Shown here piece after piece: positions 1-5,051 of a stretch of 5,051 nucleotides of DNA. This DNA is from Chloroflexota bacterium. GTDB taxonomy: Bacteria > Chloroflexota > Anaerolineae > Anaerolineales > Anaerolineaceae. The notes beneath the pieces were generated by a model. That model saw only the letters and a program-made list of their open reading frames with translations. It was not told the origin of the DNA and made no database searches. The stretch spans positions 1 through 5,051 of the forward strand of contig JAEXTI010000414.1 of assembly GCA_023406965.1 (NCBI GenBank), read 5' to 3'. The translations under genes were made by a program, and so were the position numbers. Position 1 is the stretch's first letter. The number at the start of each line of letters is the position of its first letter.

Positions 1-130
1 CCCAAAAAAAAACCCCCTTTTTATTTTTACTACGGCCCCCGAGGGGGGCGATACCGTCTTCACAGGTTGATTGTTGTGATGTTACCCACACCCGAAAAAA
101 TCGCTATTCTTCCGAACTTTTGGATAAGCT
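1..130. other. Non-coding left edge with homopolymer runs and a GC hairpin
   Basis: This stretch lies downstream of the leftward MFS gene, and I see no gene in it. It starts with an A run (4-12), a C run (13-17) and T-rich sequence (18-28). A short hairpin follows, with GCCCCC at 35-40 pairing with GGGGGC at 44-49 around a three-base loop. A weak inverted pair TCACA (60-64) / TGTGA (75-79) is also present. Apart from possible transcript-ending structures near the left edge, nothing in it can be assigned. Confidence 0.6.
4..49 (-). terminator. Possible terminator of the leftward ATL-MFS unit
   Basis: Read on the minus strand, a C-rich arm (43-48) is followed by a nearby G-rich arm (35-40), then an A-rich stretch, a second G5 run (13-17) and nine T (4-12). 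The proximal hairpin has no U-tract directly after it. Pairing the C arm with the distal G5 run would place a GC stem right before the T9 tract, as an intrinsic terminator needs, but with a loop of about 25 bases. The site is about 80-125 bp past the MFS stop codon. This is plausible but weak. Confidence 0.3.
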
Positions 131-1408
131 CTAGGACACAGGATCGACCACAGCGGGCCGGTCAGGCAGCACGCGCTGCCACCAAAAAGAGGTGGAGCCC
201 AGGATGGATAGCACCCCAAAGCCGATTAATGCCGGGGCCAGGCCGATCCAATCCGCCACCAGCACGCCAATCATCGGGCAGAGAAACGCGCCCATGTTGA
301 CCAGCGTGGTATAGAGCGCGGTGAAGACCGGGCGCTGGTCGGGGGGCATCACCTTTAGCAGAATGTTGAAGTGACTGAGGTTGACCGCGGGAGCCAGCAA
401 GCCGTTCAAGGCGATCACAAAAAGGATCAGGGTCAGGTTGGGCAGCAGGCCGATCATCAGCGGGATAAGTCCCAGCAGGACGATGACATAGCGCAGGATG
501 CGCGGCTCGCCGTAGCGCACCACGATGGGCCGCCAGATCATCCAGCCCAGAATAGCAGTCAGACTGGCGATGGTACCCTGCAATCCCACCCAGCCATCCG
601 AGGCGCCCAACTCGCGCACATAGTAAATGATGTATAACGGACCCACACACCAAAGCCCCAGCGCGTGTAAGATCGTGTTGAAGGTCAGCCGGCGGAAGGC
701 AGGCTGGCTGCGCATCATTTCGCGCAGAGCGGCCCATTGTTTCTGGGGCGTGTTTTTCGCAGCAGGAACTTCCAAAACGGCTTTTTGCGGCACCCCCACC
801 TTATGCAGGAAAAACTGGCTGAGCATGGCAAAGACAAAGCCGAAGGCATACATGATCTGGTAATTGTCTGGGAAAGGCGCCCAGCCCGCCTCCAGCCACT
901 GCCCGTAAAGGAAAACAAACAGGCTGAGAGTGGCGCCGTTGACCACGTTGCGGGCTGTGAAAATAGCTGCGCGGCGTGACTCGGGGATGACGTCGGCCAG
1001 CAGGGGAGTGAAGCCTACATTGAAAAAGTGAGCCGGGGCGCCGATAAGGATTAATGCGATCACCACCAGCAAGCCGGGATTCACCCCGGGGATTTTGATC
1101 CACGGCATGGCGGCAATGAGCAGGAAGCCTGCCCGGTGGATGAGCAAGCTACCCAGCACCCAGGGCTTGGCGTTGCGCCGGGATTGCAAAAACTGCCCGG
1201 CAGGCATGGCGATCAGCATAGCCAGTAGGGCAGGAATCGACGAAAGCAGTCCGATGGCCTCGTTGGATGCTCCCAAACGCAGCGCAAAGGTGGCGTTGAA
1301 GCTGGCAGCAGCACCCAGAATGCAGGCCCAAAAGACTTCAATCACCAGATAGTAGGAATTGCGATCCTCAGGTAGATCGGGATTTAAGCGCAGTAGACGA
1401 TAAATCAA
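131..1408 (-). CDS. MFS transporter, 12 TM segments, substrate unknown
   Basis: A 425-residue integral membrane protein of the major facilitator superfamily, expected to be a proton- or solute-coupled carrier in the cytoplasmic membrane. About 12 hydrophobic segments can be seen, at roughly 22-45, 52-75, 83-101, 111-130, 150-172, 184-202, 240-262, 272-292, 303-322, 325-348, 362-385 and 389-410. A longer polar loop (203-239) separates the two six-helix halves, as is usual for the family. The loop between helices 2 and 3 (GQFLQSRRNAKP, 71-82) matches MFS motif A only loosely: the glycine and arginines are there, but the usual aspartate is Gln75. The start is TTG at 1408, because an in-frame stop lies three codons upstream and no ATG is available before helix 1. 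A weak AAGG sits 10 bases upstream. The gene follows the ATL gene by 40 bp on the same strand and is probably cotranscribed. The sequence does not show a substrate; drug or sugar efflux would be a guess. Confidence 0.88.
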   Translation of the reverse strand: MIYRLLRLNPDLPEDRNSYYLVIEVFWACILGAAASFNATFALRLGASNEAIGLLSSIPALLAMLIAMPAGQFLQSRRNAKPWVLGSLLIHRAGFLLIAAMPWIKIPGVNPGLLVVIALILIGAPAHFFNVGFTPLLADVIPESRRAAIFTARNVVNGATLSLFVFLYGQWLEAGWAPFPDNYQIMYAFGFVFAMLSQFFLHKVGVPQKAVLEVPAAKNTPQKQWAALREMMRSQPAFRRLTFNTILHALGLWCVGPLYIIYYVRELGASDGWVGLQGTIASLTAILGWMIWRPIVVRYGEPRILRYVIVLLGLIPLMIGLLPNLTLILFVIALNGLLAPAVNLSHFNILLKVMPPDQRPVFTALYTTLVNMGAFLCPMIGVLVADWIGLAPALIGFGVLSILGSTSFWWQRVLPDRPAVVDPVS

Positions 1409-1448
1409 TGAAGTTTAACCTTGAAGAAGTACAAATAATAACCTGGCT

Positions 1449-1775
1449 TTACCAGCCAAATTGTTCTAGATCAACGCGCCCTTCGGCGTCAAACACAATG
1501 CCTTCGCCTTCCAATAACTCCCTTTGAATGGCCGTGCCAAAGCCGTAACCGTGTGGGCTAACCTTGCCTTGCGCGTTGATCACCCGCTGCCAGGGCACGT
1601 CGGCGCCATCGGGGCGGCTGGGCAGTGCCGCCAGTGCAAAGCCAACCATTTGGGCCGAAATTCCACCCACCATGCGCGCAACACGCCCGTAGGTGGTCAC
1701 GCGTCCAGGAGGTACCTGGCGAACCACGTCATAAATGCGCTGGTACAGGGAACGCTCGGGGTTCTGAGGCAACAT
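1449..1775 (-). CDS. Alkyltransferase-like (ATL) protein of the MGMT/Ada C-terminal family, without the acceptor cysteine
   Basis: A 108-residue protein made only of the DNA-binding domain of O6-alkylguanine-DNA alkyltransferases. Residues 24-30 (GRVTTYG) and 31-51 form the helix-turn-helix region. The active-site PCHRV motif is PWQRV here (61-65), with Trp62 replacing the alkyl-accepting cysteine. This marks it as an ATL protein, a family that binds O6-alkylguanine without repairing it and hands the lesion to nucleotide excision repair. It is therefore not an active methyltransferase. Against fission yeast Atl1 as I recall its sequence, Tyr25 is kept (Tyr29), but the arginine finger Arg39 aligns with Gln42 and Arg69 with His75. 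ATG 1775 is preferred because the family homology begins just after it. An in-frame ATG at 1808 would add 11 residues with no family match and has no clear ribosome-binding site. AGGAG lies 12 bases before 1775, which is rather far, and a TATAAT hexamer sits between. The MFS gene follows on the same strand. Confidence 0.88.
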   Translation of the reverse strand: MLPQNPERSLYQRIYDVVRQVPPGRVTTYGRVARMVGGISAQMVGFALAALPSRPDGADVPWQRVINAQGKVSPHGYGFGTAIQRELLEGEGIVFDAEGRVDLEQFGW

Positions 1776-1781
1776 GACTGT

Positions 1782-1787
1782 ATTATA
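1782..1787 (-). promoter_or_regulatory. Perfect -10 hexamer just upstream of the ATL start
   Basis: The minus strand reads TATAAT here, ending six bases before ATG 1775. Transcription would start at or within a base or two of the A of the ATG, so the message could be leaderless. No good -35 is visible 16-18 bases upstream. An AGGAG just before the hexamer suggests the alternative, a longer transcript translated from a distant ribosome-binding site. If the 1808 start were used, the hexamer would lie inside the coding region. Confidence 0.35.
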
Positions 1788-1815
1788 CTCCTGGGTTTTG
1801 GCCTCCATGCCCGGC

Positions 1816-1844
1816 TTGCATAATTGTCGGTGCGGCTATAGAAT
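1816..1844 (+). promoter_or_regulatory. mscL: Candidate sigma-70-type promoter for mscL
   Basis: TTGCAT (1816-1821) and TAGAAT (1839-1844) are separated by 17 bases, close to the TTGACA/TATAAT consensus at ideal spacing. Transcription would begin near 1851 and give a leader of about 45 bases before mscL. The region is AT-rich compared with the genes on either side. It also lies between two divergent genes, where a plus-strand promoter is needed. Confidence 0.5.
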
Positions 1845-1851
1845 GATAAAT

Positions 1852-1869
1852 GTATTTTCTAATAAATAC
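1852..1869. repeat. Short inverted repeat in the mscL leader
   Basis: GTATTT (1852-1857) and AAATAC (1864-1869) form a 6-bp inverted repeat around a 6-base AT-rich spacer. It lies right at or after the predicted mscL transcription start. It could be an operator half-site pair or a weak hairpin, but in AT-rich sequence a match this short can arise by chance. Confidence 0.3.
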
Positions 1870-1884
1870 GAAATTTGTCTAATG

Positions 1885-1889
1885 AGGAG
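1885..1889 (+). promoter_or_regulatory. mscL: Ribosome-binding site deciding the mscL start
   Basis: AGGAG sits 7 bases before ATG 1897 but only 1 base before the alternative in-frame ATG at 1891. Spacing therefore favours 1897. Its strength suggests efficient translation. Confidence 0.8.
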
Positions 1890-1896
1890 AATGTCT

Positions 1897-2331
1897 ATGT
1901 GGAAAGAGTTTAAAACCTTCATAATGCGCGGGAATGTCCTGGATCTGGCGATCGGCGTGATCATCGGCGGGGCATTCGGTAAAATCGTGACATCCCTGGT
2001 TAACGACATCATCATGCCGCCCATTGGGATGCTGCTGGGCAAAATGCCTTTCACCAGCCTGTTCATCGATCTGAGTGGACAAGGGTTTGCCACCCTGGAG
2101 GAAGCCAAAGCTGCTGCCGCGCCCACCATCAACTATGGAATGTTCATTCAAACTCTCATTGATTTCGTTATCGTGGCTTTCGTCATCTTCCTGGTGATCA
2201 AAGCAGTCAACAAACTCACCGCTCCTAAGGCCGCTGCTCCCGCCGCTCCAACCACCAAAGAGTGCCCGCACTGCTTCTCCACCATCCCGATCAAGGCTAC
2301 TCGCTGCCCCAACTGCACTTCCGATCTGTAA
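1897..2331 (+). CDS. mscL: Large-conductance mechanosensitive channel MscL with C-terminal zinc ribbon
   Basis: A 144-residue subunit of the pentameric channel that opens under membrane tension and releases solutes during hypo-osmotic shock. The N-terminal amphipathic helix ([17 protein letters not shown], 2-18) leads into the pore helix TM1 (about 14-45), which has the family's glycine-rich [13 protein letters not shown] run and the IIMPPIG signature (38-44). A periplasmic loop (46-78) is followed by TM2 (about 79-104, starting NYGMFIQ). A flexible Ala/Pro linker (108-119) leads to a C-terminal zinc ribbon with Cys123, Cys126, Cys137 and Cys140. Escherichia coli MscL lacks this ribbon, although other phyla are known to have such tails. 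An ATG at 1891 would add two residues and also fits the family, but the ribosome-binding site favours 1897. The gene stands alone, with its own promoter and a strong terminator. Confidence 0.96.
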   Translation: MWKEFKTFIMRGNVLDLAIGVIIGGAFGKIVTSLVNDIIMPPIGMLLGKMPFTSLFIDLSGQGFATLEEAKAAAAPTINYGMFIQTLIDFVIVAFVIFLVIKAVNKLTAPKAAAPAAPTTKECPHCFSTIPIKATRCPNCTSDL

Positions 2332-2350
2332 GCGGATTTTTGTCGTGTCC

Positions 2351-2393
2351 AAACAAACCCTAAGGGTTTCTAAAACCCTTAGGGTTTTTGTTT
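2351..2393 (+). terminator. Rho-independent terminator of mscL
   Basis: AAACCCTAAGGGTTT (2355-2369) pairs perfectly with 2373-2387 as a 15-bp stem with a three-base loop. The outer AAAC (2351-2354) can pair with GTTT (2390-2393) past a two-base bulge. A T-rich tail (2385-2393) overlaps the end of the stem. It begins 20 bases after the mscL stop. Each arm is itself almost palindromic, so two smaller hairpins are an alternative fold. Confidence 0.88.
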
Positions 2394-2436
2394 GCGTCCC
2401 TTTCTGCTTCCTCGGTTGAGCAGTAACTTTTCTTTT

Positions 2437-2467
2437 TTGAAACTTTCTCCACTCACCTGCGTATATG
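2437..2467 (+). promoter_or_regulatory. Weak candidate promoter for the exported repeat protein
   Basis: TTGAAA (2437-2442) lies 19 bases before TATATG (2462-2467). The -35 is good, but the -10 is mediocre and the spacing is long. The strong terminator just upstream means the gene needs its own promoter somewhere in 2394-2510, and this is the best candidate I can see there. Confidence 0.25.
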
Positions 2468-2504
2468 GTTTTATGAGGGGCGAGTGCTCCTGATTTTTTT
2501 TGTG

Positions 2505-2509
2505 AAAGG
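2505..2509 (+). promoter_or_regulatory. Ribosome-binding site for the exported repeat protein
   Basis: AAAGG lies 7 bases before ATG 2517 and 4 bases before the adjacent ATG 2514. The spacing favours 2517. Both starts give a normal signal peptide, so the choice changes only one residue. Confidence 0.55.
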
Positions 2510-2516
2510 CAATATG

Positions 2517-3917
2517 ATGAAGACCTGGCTGCGTTTTACGTTTGTGTTTCTTTTTGCTCTCGTACTGGTGGCGGGCACGGCCCGTCCGGTGGCTGCCGCC
2601 TATATTGACGATGATGGCAAAATCGGCACCGACGAGGTCATTGATGACGATGTCCTCGTAGAGGGTGATCATGTGGTTGTGGATGGCACCGTCAACGGCA
2701 TTCTCTTCGCCTTTGGCGAAACAGTGACCATCAACGGCAAGGTCAACGGCGATGTCTTTGCCGCCGGTTCAACGGTTGAGATCTCCTCAACCGCTGAGAT
2801 TGATGGCAACGTGTTTATGGGCGGGCAAACTATCCGCTTTGAAGGCAAGAGCACCGGCTCTGTTTTTGGCGGCGGATCTGAAATGACCCTTGAAGAGACG
2901 GCTTCTGTGGCGCGCAACCTGTACTTCGGTGGGTTCAGCTTCAAAAGCCAATCCGGCTCGCTGATTGAGCGCGATCAGTTCACCGGATCGTACCAGGCCC
3001 TGGTTTCGGGCGAAGTCGGGCGCGACATCCAGGCCGCTGCCAACGCGGTGGAACTCAACGGCAAGGTTGGCCGCAACGTGCAGATCTATATGAATGAGAC
3101 CACGGGTGAAAGCATGGACCGGATGCCCGAATTCGTTCCTTACATGCCCGTGCCGGTAGAGCCGGGGCTGCGCGTGTCCGAAGATGCTTCTGTGGGCGGG
3201 ACGATGACCTATACCAGCCCTGTTCCGCAAACAGACACCATCCAGGGTGTCGCCCCCGAGCAACTCATCTACCAGACGCCCATGCCCGTGCCGGAAGATC
3301 CGCAGCGGCCCATTGTTCGCCCTCGGATCGAGACACGACTGCCCGTGCTGCACTGGTTCTTCGACTTCTTGCGCGAACTGGCGGCCTTGCTCATCTTTGG
3401 TGGTCTGGCCCTGTGGCTCATGCCCAAAGTCACCCAAAAAGTGATCGATCAGGCCCGCGCCAACCCGCTGCCCTCCGCGGGCTATGGATTGCTGACCGTT
3501 CTGCTAGGATGGGTGATTGCATTCGTAGCCGCCAGCCTGATCTTCGGCGTCGGTTTGCTGCTAACGCTCTTGACCCTCGGGGCTGTCTCCGGGCCGGTGT
3601 TTGGCCTGGGCTTCAGCGCCCTGGGCCTGGCCGTGGCGGTGTTTGGTTTCCTGGTTAGCACCGGCAGCAAAGTGGTCTTCTCAGTGCTCATCGGCCAGTT
3701 ACTGGTTGGCAAGATCGCCCCGCAGGCCTCGCATCCCAAGGTGTGGGCACTGCTGACGGGTGTATTGATCTATGCACTGATCCGCCCGATCTTCTTGCTG
3801 GGTTGGTTGGTTGCGATTATCGCAACCGTGGTCGGTGTGGGCGCCATGTACCTGGCTTACCGCGCGGGGCGCGCCCCGGCTGCGCCTGCGGTTGTGGAAA
3901 TCGCAGCGGCAGAGTAA
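2517..3917 (+). CDS. Exported bactofilin-like beta-repeat protein with C-terminal multi-pass membrane domain
   Basis: A 466-residue protein in three parts. A signal peptide (1-28) has a Lys/Arg start, a hydrophobic core and a likely cut after the Ala run, before Tyr29. Residues about 44-192 hold roughly eight short repeats of 17-19 residues, in the style of NGKVNGDVFAAGSTVEI. The alternating hydrophobic residues and turn glycines are typical of bactofilin/polymer-forming beta-helices. A Pro-rich linker (about 203-276) follows and carries one more repeat-like turn (VSEDASVGGTMTY). The C-terminal half has about 5-6 hydrophobic segments (roughly 284-303, 323-345, 346-378, 386-400, 410-430, 431-448) and an Ala/Pro-rich tail. 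The signal peptide implies that the repeats lie outside the cytoplasm, anchored by the membrane domain. Classical bactofilins are cytoplasmic scaffolds, so that name gives the fold and not a proven role. The repeats may assemble or organise envelope material, which is inference. The gene has its own leader and converges on dnaJ. An upstream GTG at 2484 is less likely because it would put extra residues ahead of the signal peptide. Confidence 0.82.
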   Translation: MKTWLRFTFVFLFALVLVAGTARPVAAAYIDDDGKIGTDEVIDDDVLVEGDHVVVDGTVNGILFAFGETVTINGKVNGDVFAAGSTVEISSTAEIDGNVFMGGQTIRFEGKSTGSVFGGGSEMTLEETASVARNLYFGGFSFKSQSGSLIERDQFTGSYQALVSGEVGRDIQAAANAVELNGKVGRNVQIYMNETTGESMDRMPEFVPYMPVPVEPGLRVSEDASVGGTMTYTSPVPQTDTIQGVAPEQLIYQTPMPVPEDPQRPIVRPRIETRLPVLHWFFDFLRELAALLIFGGLALWLMPKVTQKVIDQARANPLPSAGYGLLTVLLGWVIAFVAASLIFGVGLLLTLLTLGAVSGPVFGLGFSALGLAVAVFGFLVSTGSKVVFSVLIGQLLVGKIAPQASHPKVWALLTGVLIYALIRPIFLLGWLVAIIATVVGVGAMYLAYRAGRAPAAPAVVEIAAAE

Positions 3918-3931
3918 ACGAAACCTTTCTT

Positions 3932-3980
3932 AAAAGCAAAGTCCTGCGACGCGTTTGCATCGCAGGACTTTGCTTTTTTT
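3932..3980. terminator. Bidirectional terminator between the repeat-protein gene and dnaJ
   Basis: A perfect 18-bp inverted repeat pairs 3932-3949 with 3960-3977 around a 10-base loop. On the plus strand it ends in seven T (3974-3980). On the minus strand the stem ends in four T. It begins 15 bases after the plus-strand stop and ends 10 bases from the dnaJ stop, so one structure can end both convergent transcripts. The plus direction has the better U-tract. Confidence 0.92.
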
Positions 3981-3990
3981 GAAAACAGGC

Positions 3991-5051
3991 TTAAAAAATT
4001 TCGCGCAGCTTGTCAAAGAAGCTTTTTTCCTGCGGCAGCACTTCGCTGCCCAGGGTTTGCGCCAGTTGTTCAAAGATCTTGCGTTGTTCGGGACTGATGC
4101 GCGTGGGCACTTCCACGTTCACCACCACCAGTTGGTCACCCCGCCCGGTGGTGCGCAGATGCGGGACACCCTTGCCGCGGATGTTGATCACCTTGCCCGG
4201 TTGCGTTCCGGCAGGAATGGTCAAAGAGGTCTTTCCGTCGATTGTGGGAATTTCCACTTCCGCGCCCAGGGTGGCTTGAGCTACATTCACGTTCAAGTTG
4301 AGCAGCAGGTCGTCACCCTTGCGGCGGAAGTATTGATGGGGCTTGACTTGAATCTCGATATACAGGTTGCCGTTGGGACCGCCGAACTGGCCCGGCTGGC
4401 CTTCGCCCGCCAGGCGGATTTGCTGCCCGTTATCAATTCCCGCCGGGATGGACACATTGCGCTTGACTGTTTTGCGCTCAAGGCCGCGCCCTCGGCAGGT
4501 TTTGCACGGCGAGGTGATGACCGTGCCCTGGCCGTTGCATGTGGGACAGGTGGTCACTTGCACCATCGAGCCGAGGATGGTCTGGCGCACCTGGCGGACC
4601 TCGCCACGGCCTTCGCAAGCCGAACAGCGCTGCGGGCTGGTACCGGGCTCGGCGCCAGTTCCGCGGCAGGTGCCGCAGGTTTCATCGCGGGTAATTTCGA
4701 CTTCTTTTTCGACGCCAAAGACTGCTTCTTCAAAATTGAGTGATAGCGAGTAACTCAAATCGGCGCCGCGCCGGGGATTATTGCGTCCGCCGCGTGAGCG
4801 TCCGCCCATGCCCATGCCAAAGCCAAACAACTCCTCGAAAATATCCGAGAAGTCTACAGTGGTGAAATCGGGCGCGCCACCCATCCCGTTCAGTCCGGCA
4901 TGTCCAAAGCGGTCGTAAGCGGCCCGCTTGTCGGGGTCCGACAGCACCGCGTAGGCTTCGTTGAGCTCCTTAAAGCGCTCTTCAGCATCCGCCGCTTTAT
5001 TCACGTCCGGATGGTATTGGCGCGCCATGTTGCGAAACGCCGATTTTAGTT
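3991..5051 (-). CDS. dnaJ: Chaperone protein DnaJ (type I J-protein, Hsp40), 5' end outside the window
   Basis: Co-chaperone that delivers unfolded clients to DnaK and stimulates its ATPase in the cytoplasm. Numbering from the internal Met codon at 5028, the J domain carries HPD at 6-8, followed by its helix III (AEERFKELNEAYAVLSD). A short Gly/Phe-rich linker (about 42-88) contains the DIF motif (62-64). The zinc region has all four CxxCxGxG motifs, with cysteines at 118/121, 135/138, 161/164 and 175/178. The client-binding C-terminal domains follow, to the typical end FFDKLREIF. All four classical regions are present. The frame stays open to the window edge, and the added residues (LKSAFRN) match J-domain helix II, so Met 5028 is internal. 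About 25-30 N-terminal residues are missing. In many bacteria dnaJ is last in a grpE-dnaK-dnaJ operon, so those genes may lie beyond the right edge. This cannot be seen here. Confidence 0.97.
   Translation of the reverse strand, partial: LKSAFRNMARQYHPDVNKAADAEERFKELNEAYAVLSDPDKRAAYDRFGHAGLNGMGGAPDFTTVDFSDIFEELFGFGMGMGGRSRGGRNNPRRGADLSYSLSLNFEEAVFGVEKEVEITRDETCGTCRGTGAEPGTSPQRCSACEGRGEVRQVRQTILGSMVQVTTCPTCNGQGTVITSPCKTCRGRGLERKTVKRNVSIPAGIDNGQQIRLAGEGQPGQFGGPNGNLYIEIQVKPHQYFRRKGDDLLLNLNVNVAQATLGAEVEIPTIDGKTSLTIPAGTQPGKVINIRGKGVPHLRTTGRGDQLVVVNVEVPTRISPEQRKIFEQLAQTLGSEVLPQEKSFFDKLREIF

Noticed and set aside
60..79. CRP/FNR-type operator from TCACA and TGTGA
   Set aside because: The half-sites are in the reverse order and at the wrong spacing for CRP, and they lie downstream of a gene with no promoter nearby.
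162..737. A 191-codon minus-strand frame overlapping the MFS gene
   Set aside because: It is a shifted frame of the MFS gene with no membrane pattern. The MFS frame is continuous and covers the whole region, so a frameshift is not needed.
1449..1775. Active methylated-DNA-cysteine methyltransferase (ogt/MGMT)
   Set aside because: The acceptor cysteine in PCHRV is Trp here, so alkyl transfer is not possible. The ATL subfamily fits instead.
2355..2387. Plant-type telomere repeat (CCCTAAA)
   Set aside because: Only one copy of each arm is present, they form an inverted repeat and not a tandem array, and a T-rich tail follows a bacterial gene. A terminator explains it.
3143..3294. Exact 14-base direct repeat (CATGCCCGTGCCGG at 3143-3156 and 3281-3294)
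   Set aside because: Both copies are in frame and encode the Pro-rich MPVP motif of the linker. Local coding repetition is enough to explain it, with no sign of a mobile element.
2787..3437. A 216-codon minus-strand frame opposite the repeat protein
   Set aside because: The plus-strand frame has a signal peptide, repeats and membrane segments. The antisense product has odd His/Arg-rich composition and no family signature.
3955..4743. A 262-codon plus-strand open frame opposite dnaJ
   Set aside because: It is antisense to an unmistakable dnaJ, starts inside the terminator stem, has no ribosome-binding site and has no recognisable domain. Long antisense frames are expected opposite GC-rich genes.
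1..5051. CRISPR array, tRNA or rRNA, insertion sequence, prophage or defence island
   Set aside because: No regularly spaced repeats, RNA gene signatures, transposase, integrase or known defence domains were seen. Every long open region is explained by the five genes listed.

Overview
The window is ordinary, gene-dense bacterial chromosome of moderately high GC. It most resembles the Chloroflexota (Anaerolineae-like lineages). That placement is an inference from the style of the proteins: an MFS transporter with a long conserved N-terminal lead-in, MscL with a C-terminal zinc ribbon, and a secreted bactofilin-like repeat protein joined to a multi-pass membrane domain. There is no rRNA or other marker to confirm it. 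I see no tRNA, rRNA, CRISPR array, insertion sequence or phage gene.

Layout from left to right. Positions 1-130 are non-coding, with homopolymer runs and a GC hairpin that may end the leftward unit. A minus-strand pair follows: an alkyltransferase-like DNA-lesion-binding protein (1449-1775) and, 40 bp downstream of it, an MFS transporter (131-1408). They probably form one operon. A short divergent control region (1776-1896) separates this pair from a plus-strand mscL (1897-2331), which ends in a strong palindromic terminator. Next comes a plus-strand exported beta-repeat and membrane protein (2517-3917). It converges on a minus-strand dnaJ (3991 to the right edge, 5' end cut off), and a perfect 18-bp stem terminator lies between the two and can serve both.

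The common theme, if any, is stress and envelope physiology: osmotic relief by MscL, envelope architecture by the beta-repeat protein, proteostasis by DnaJ, and alkyl-lesion flagging by the ATL protein. The genes sit in at least four transcription units, and nothing shows that they act as one system. I did not find a convincing undescribed system. The two items most worth a second look are the exported bactofilin-like/multi-TM protein and the ATL protein, which lacks the arginine-finger and lesion-sensing arginine described in the best-studied homologue.
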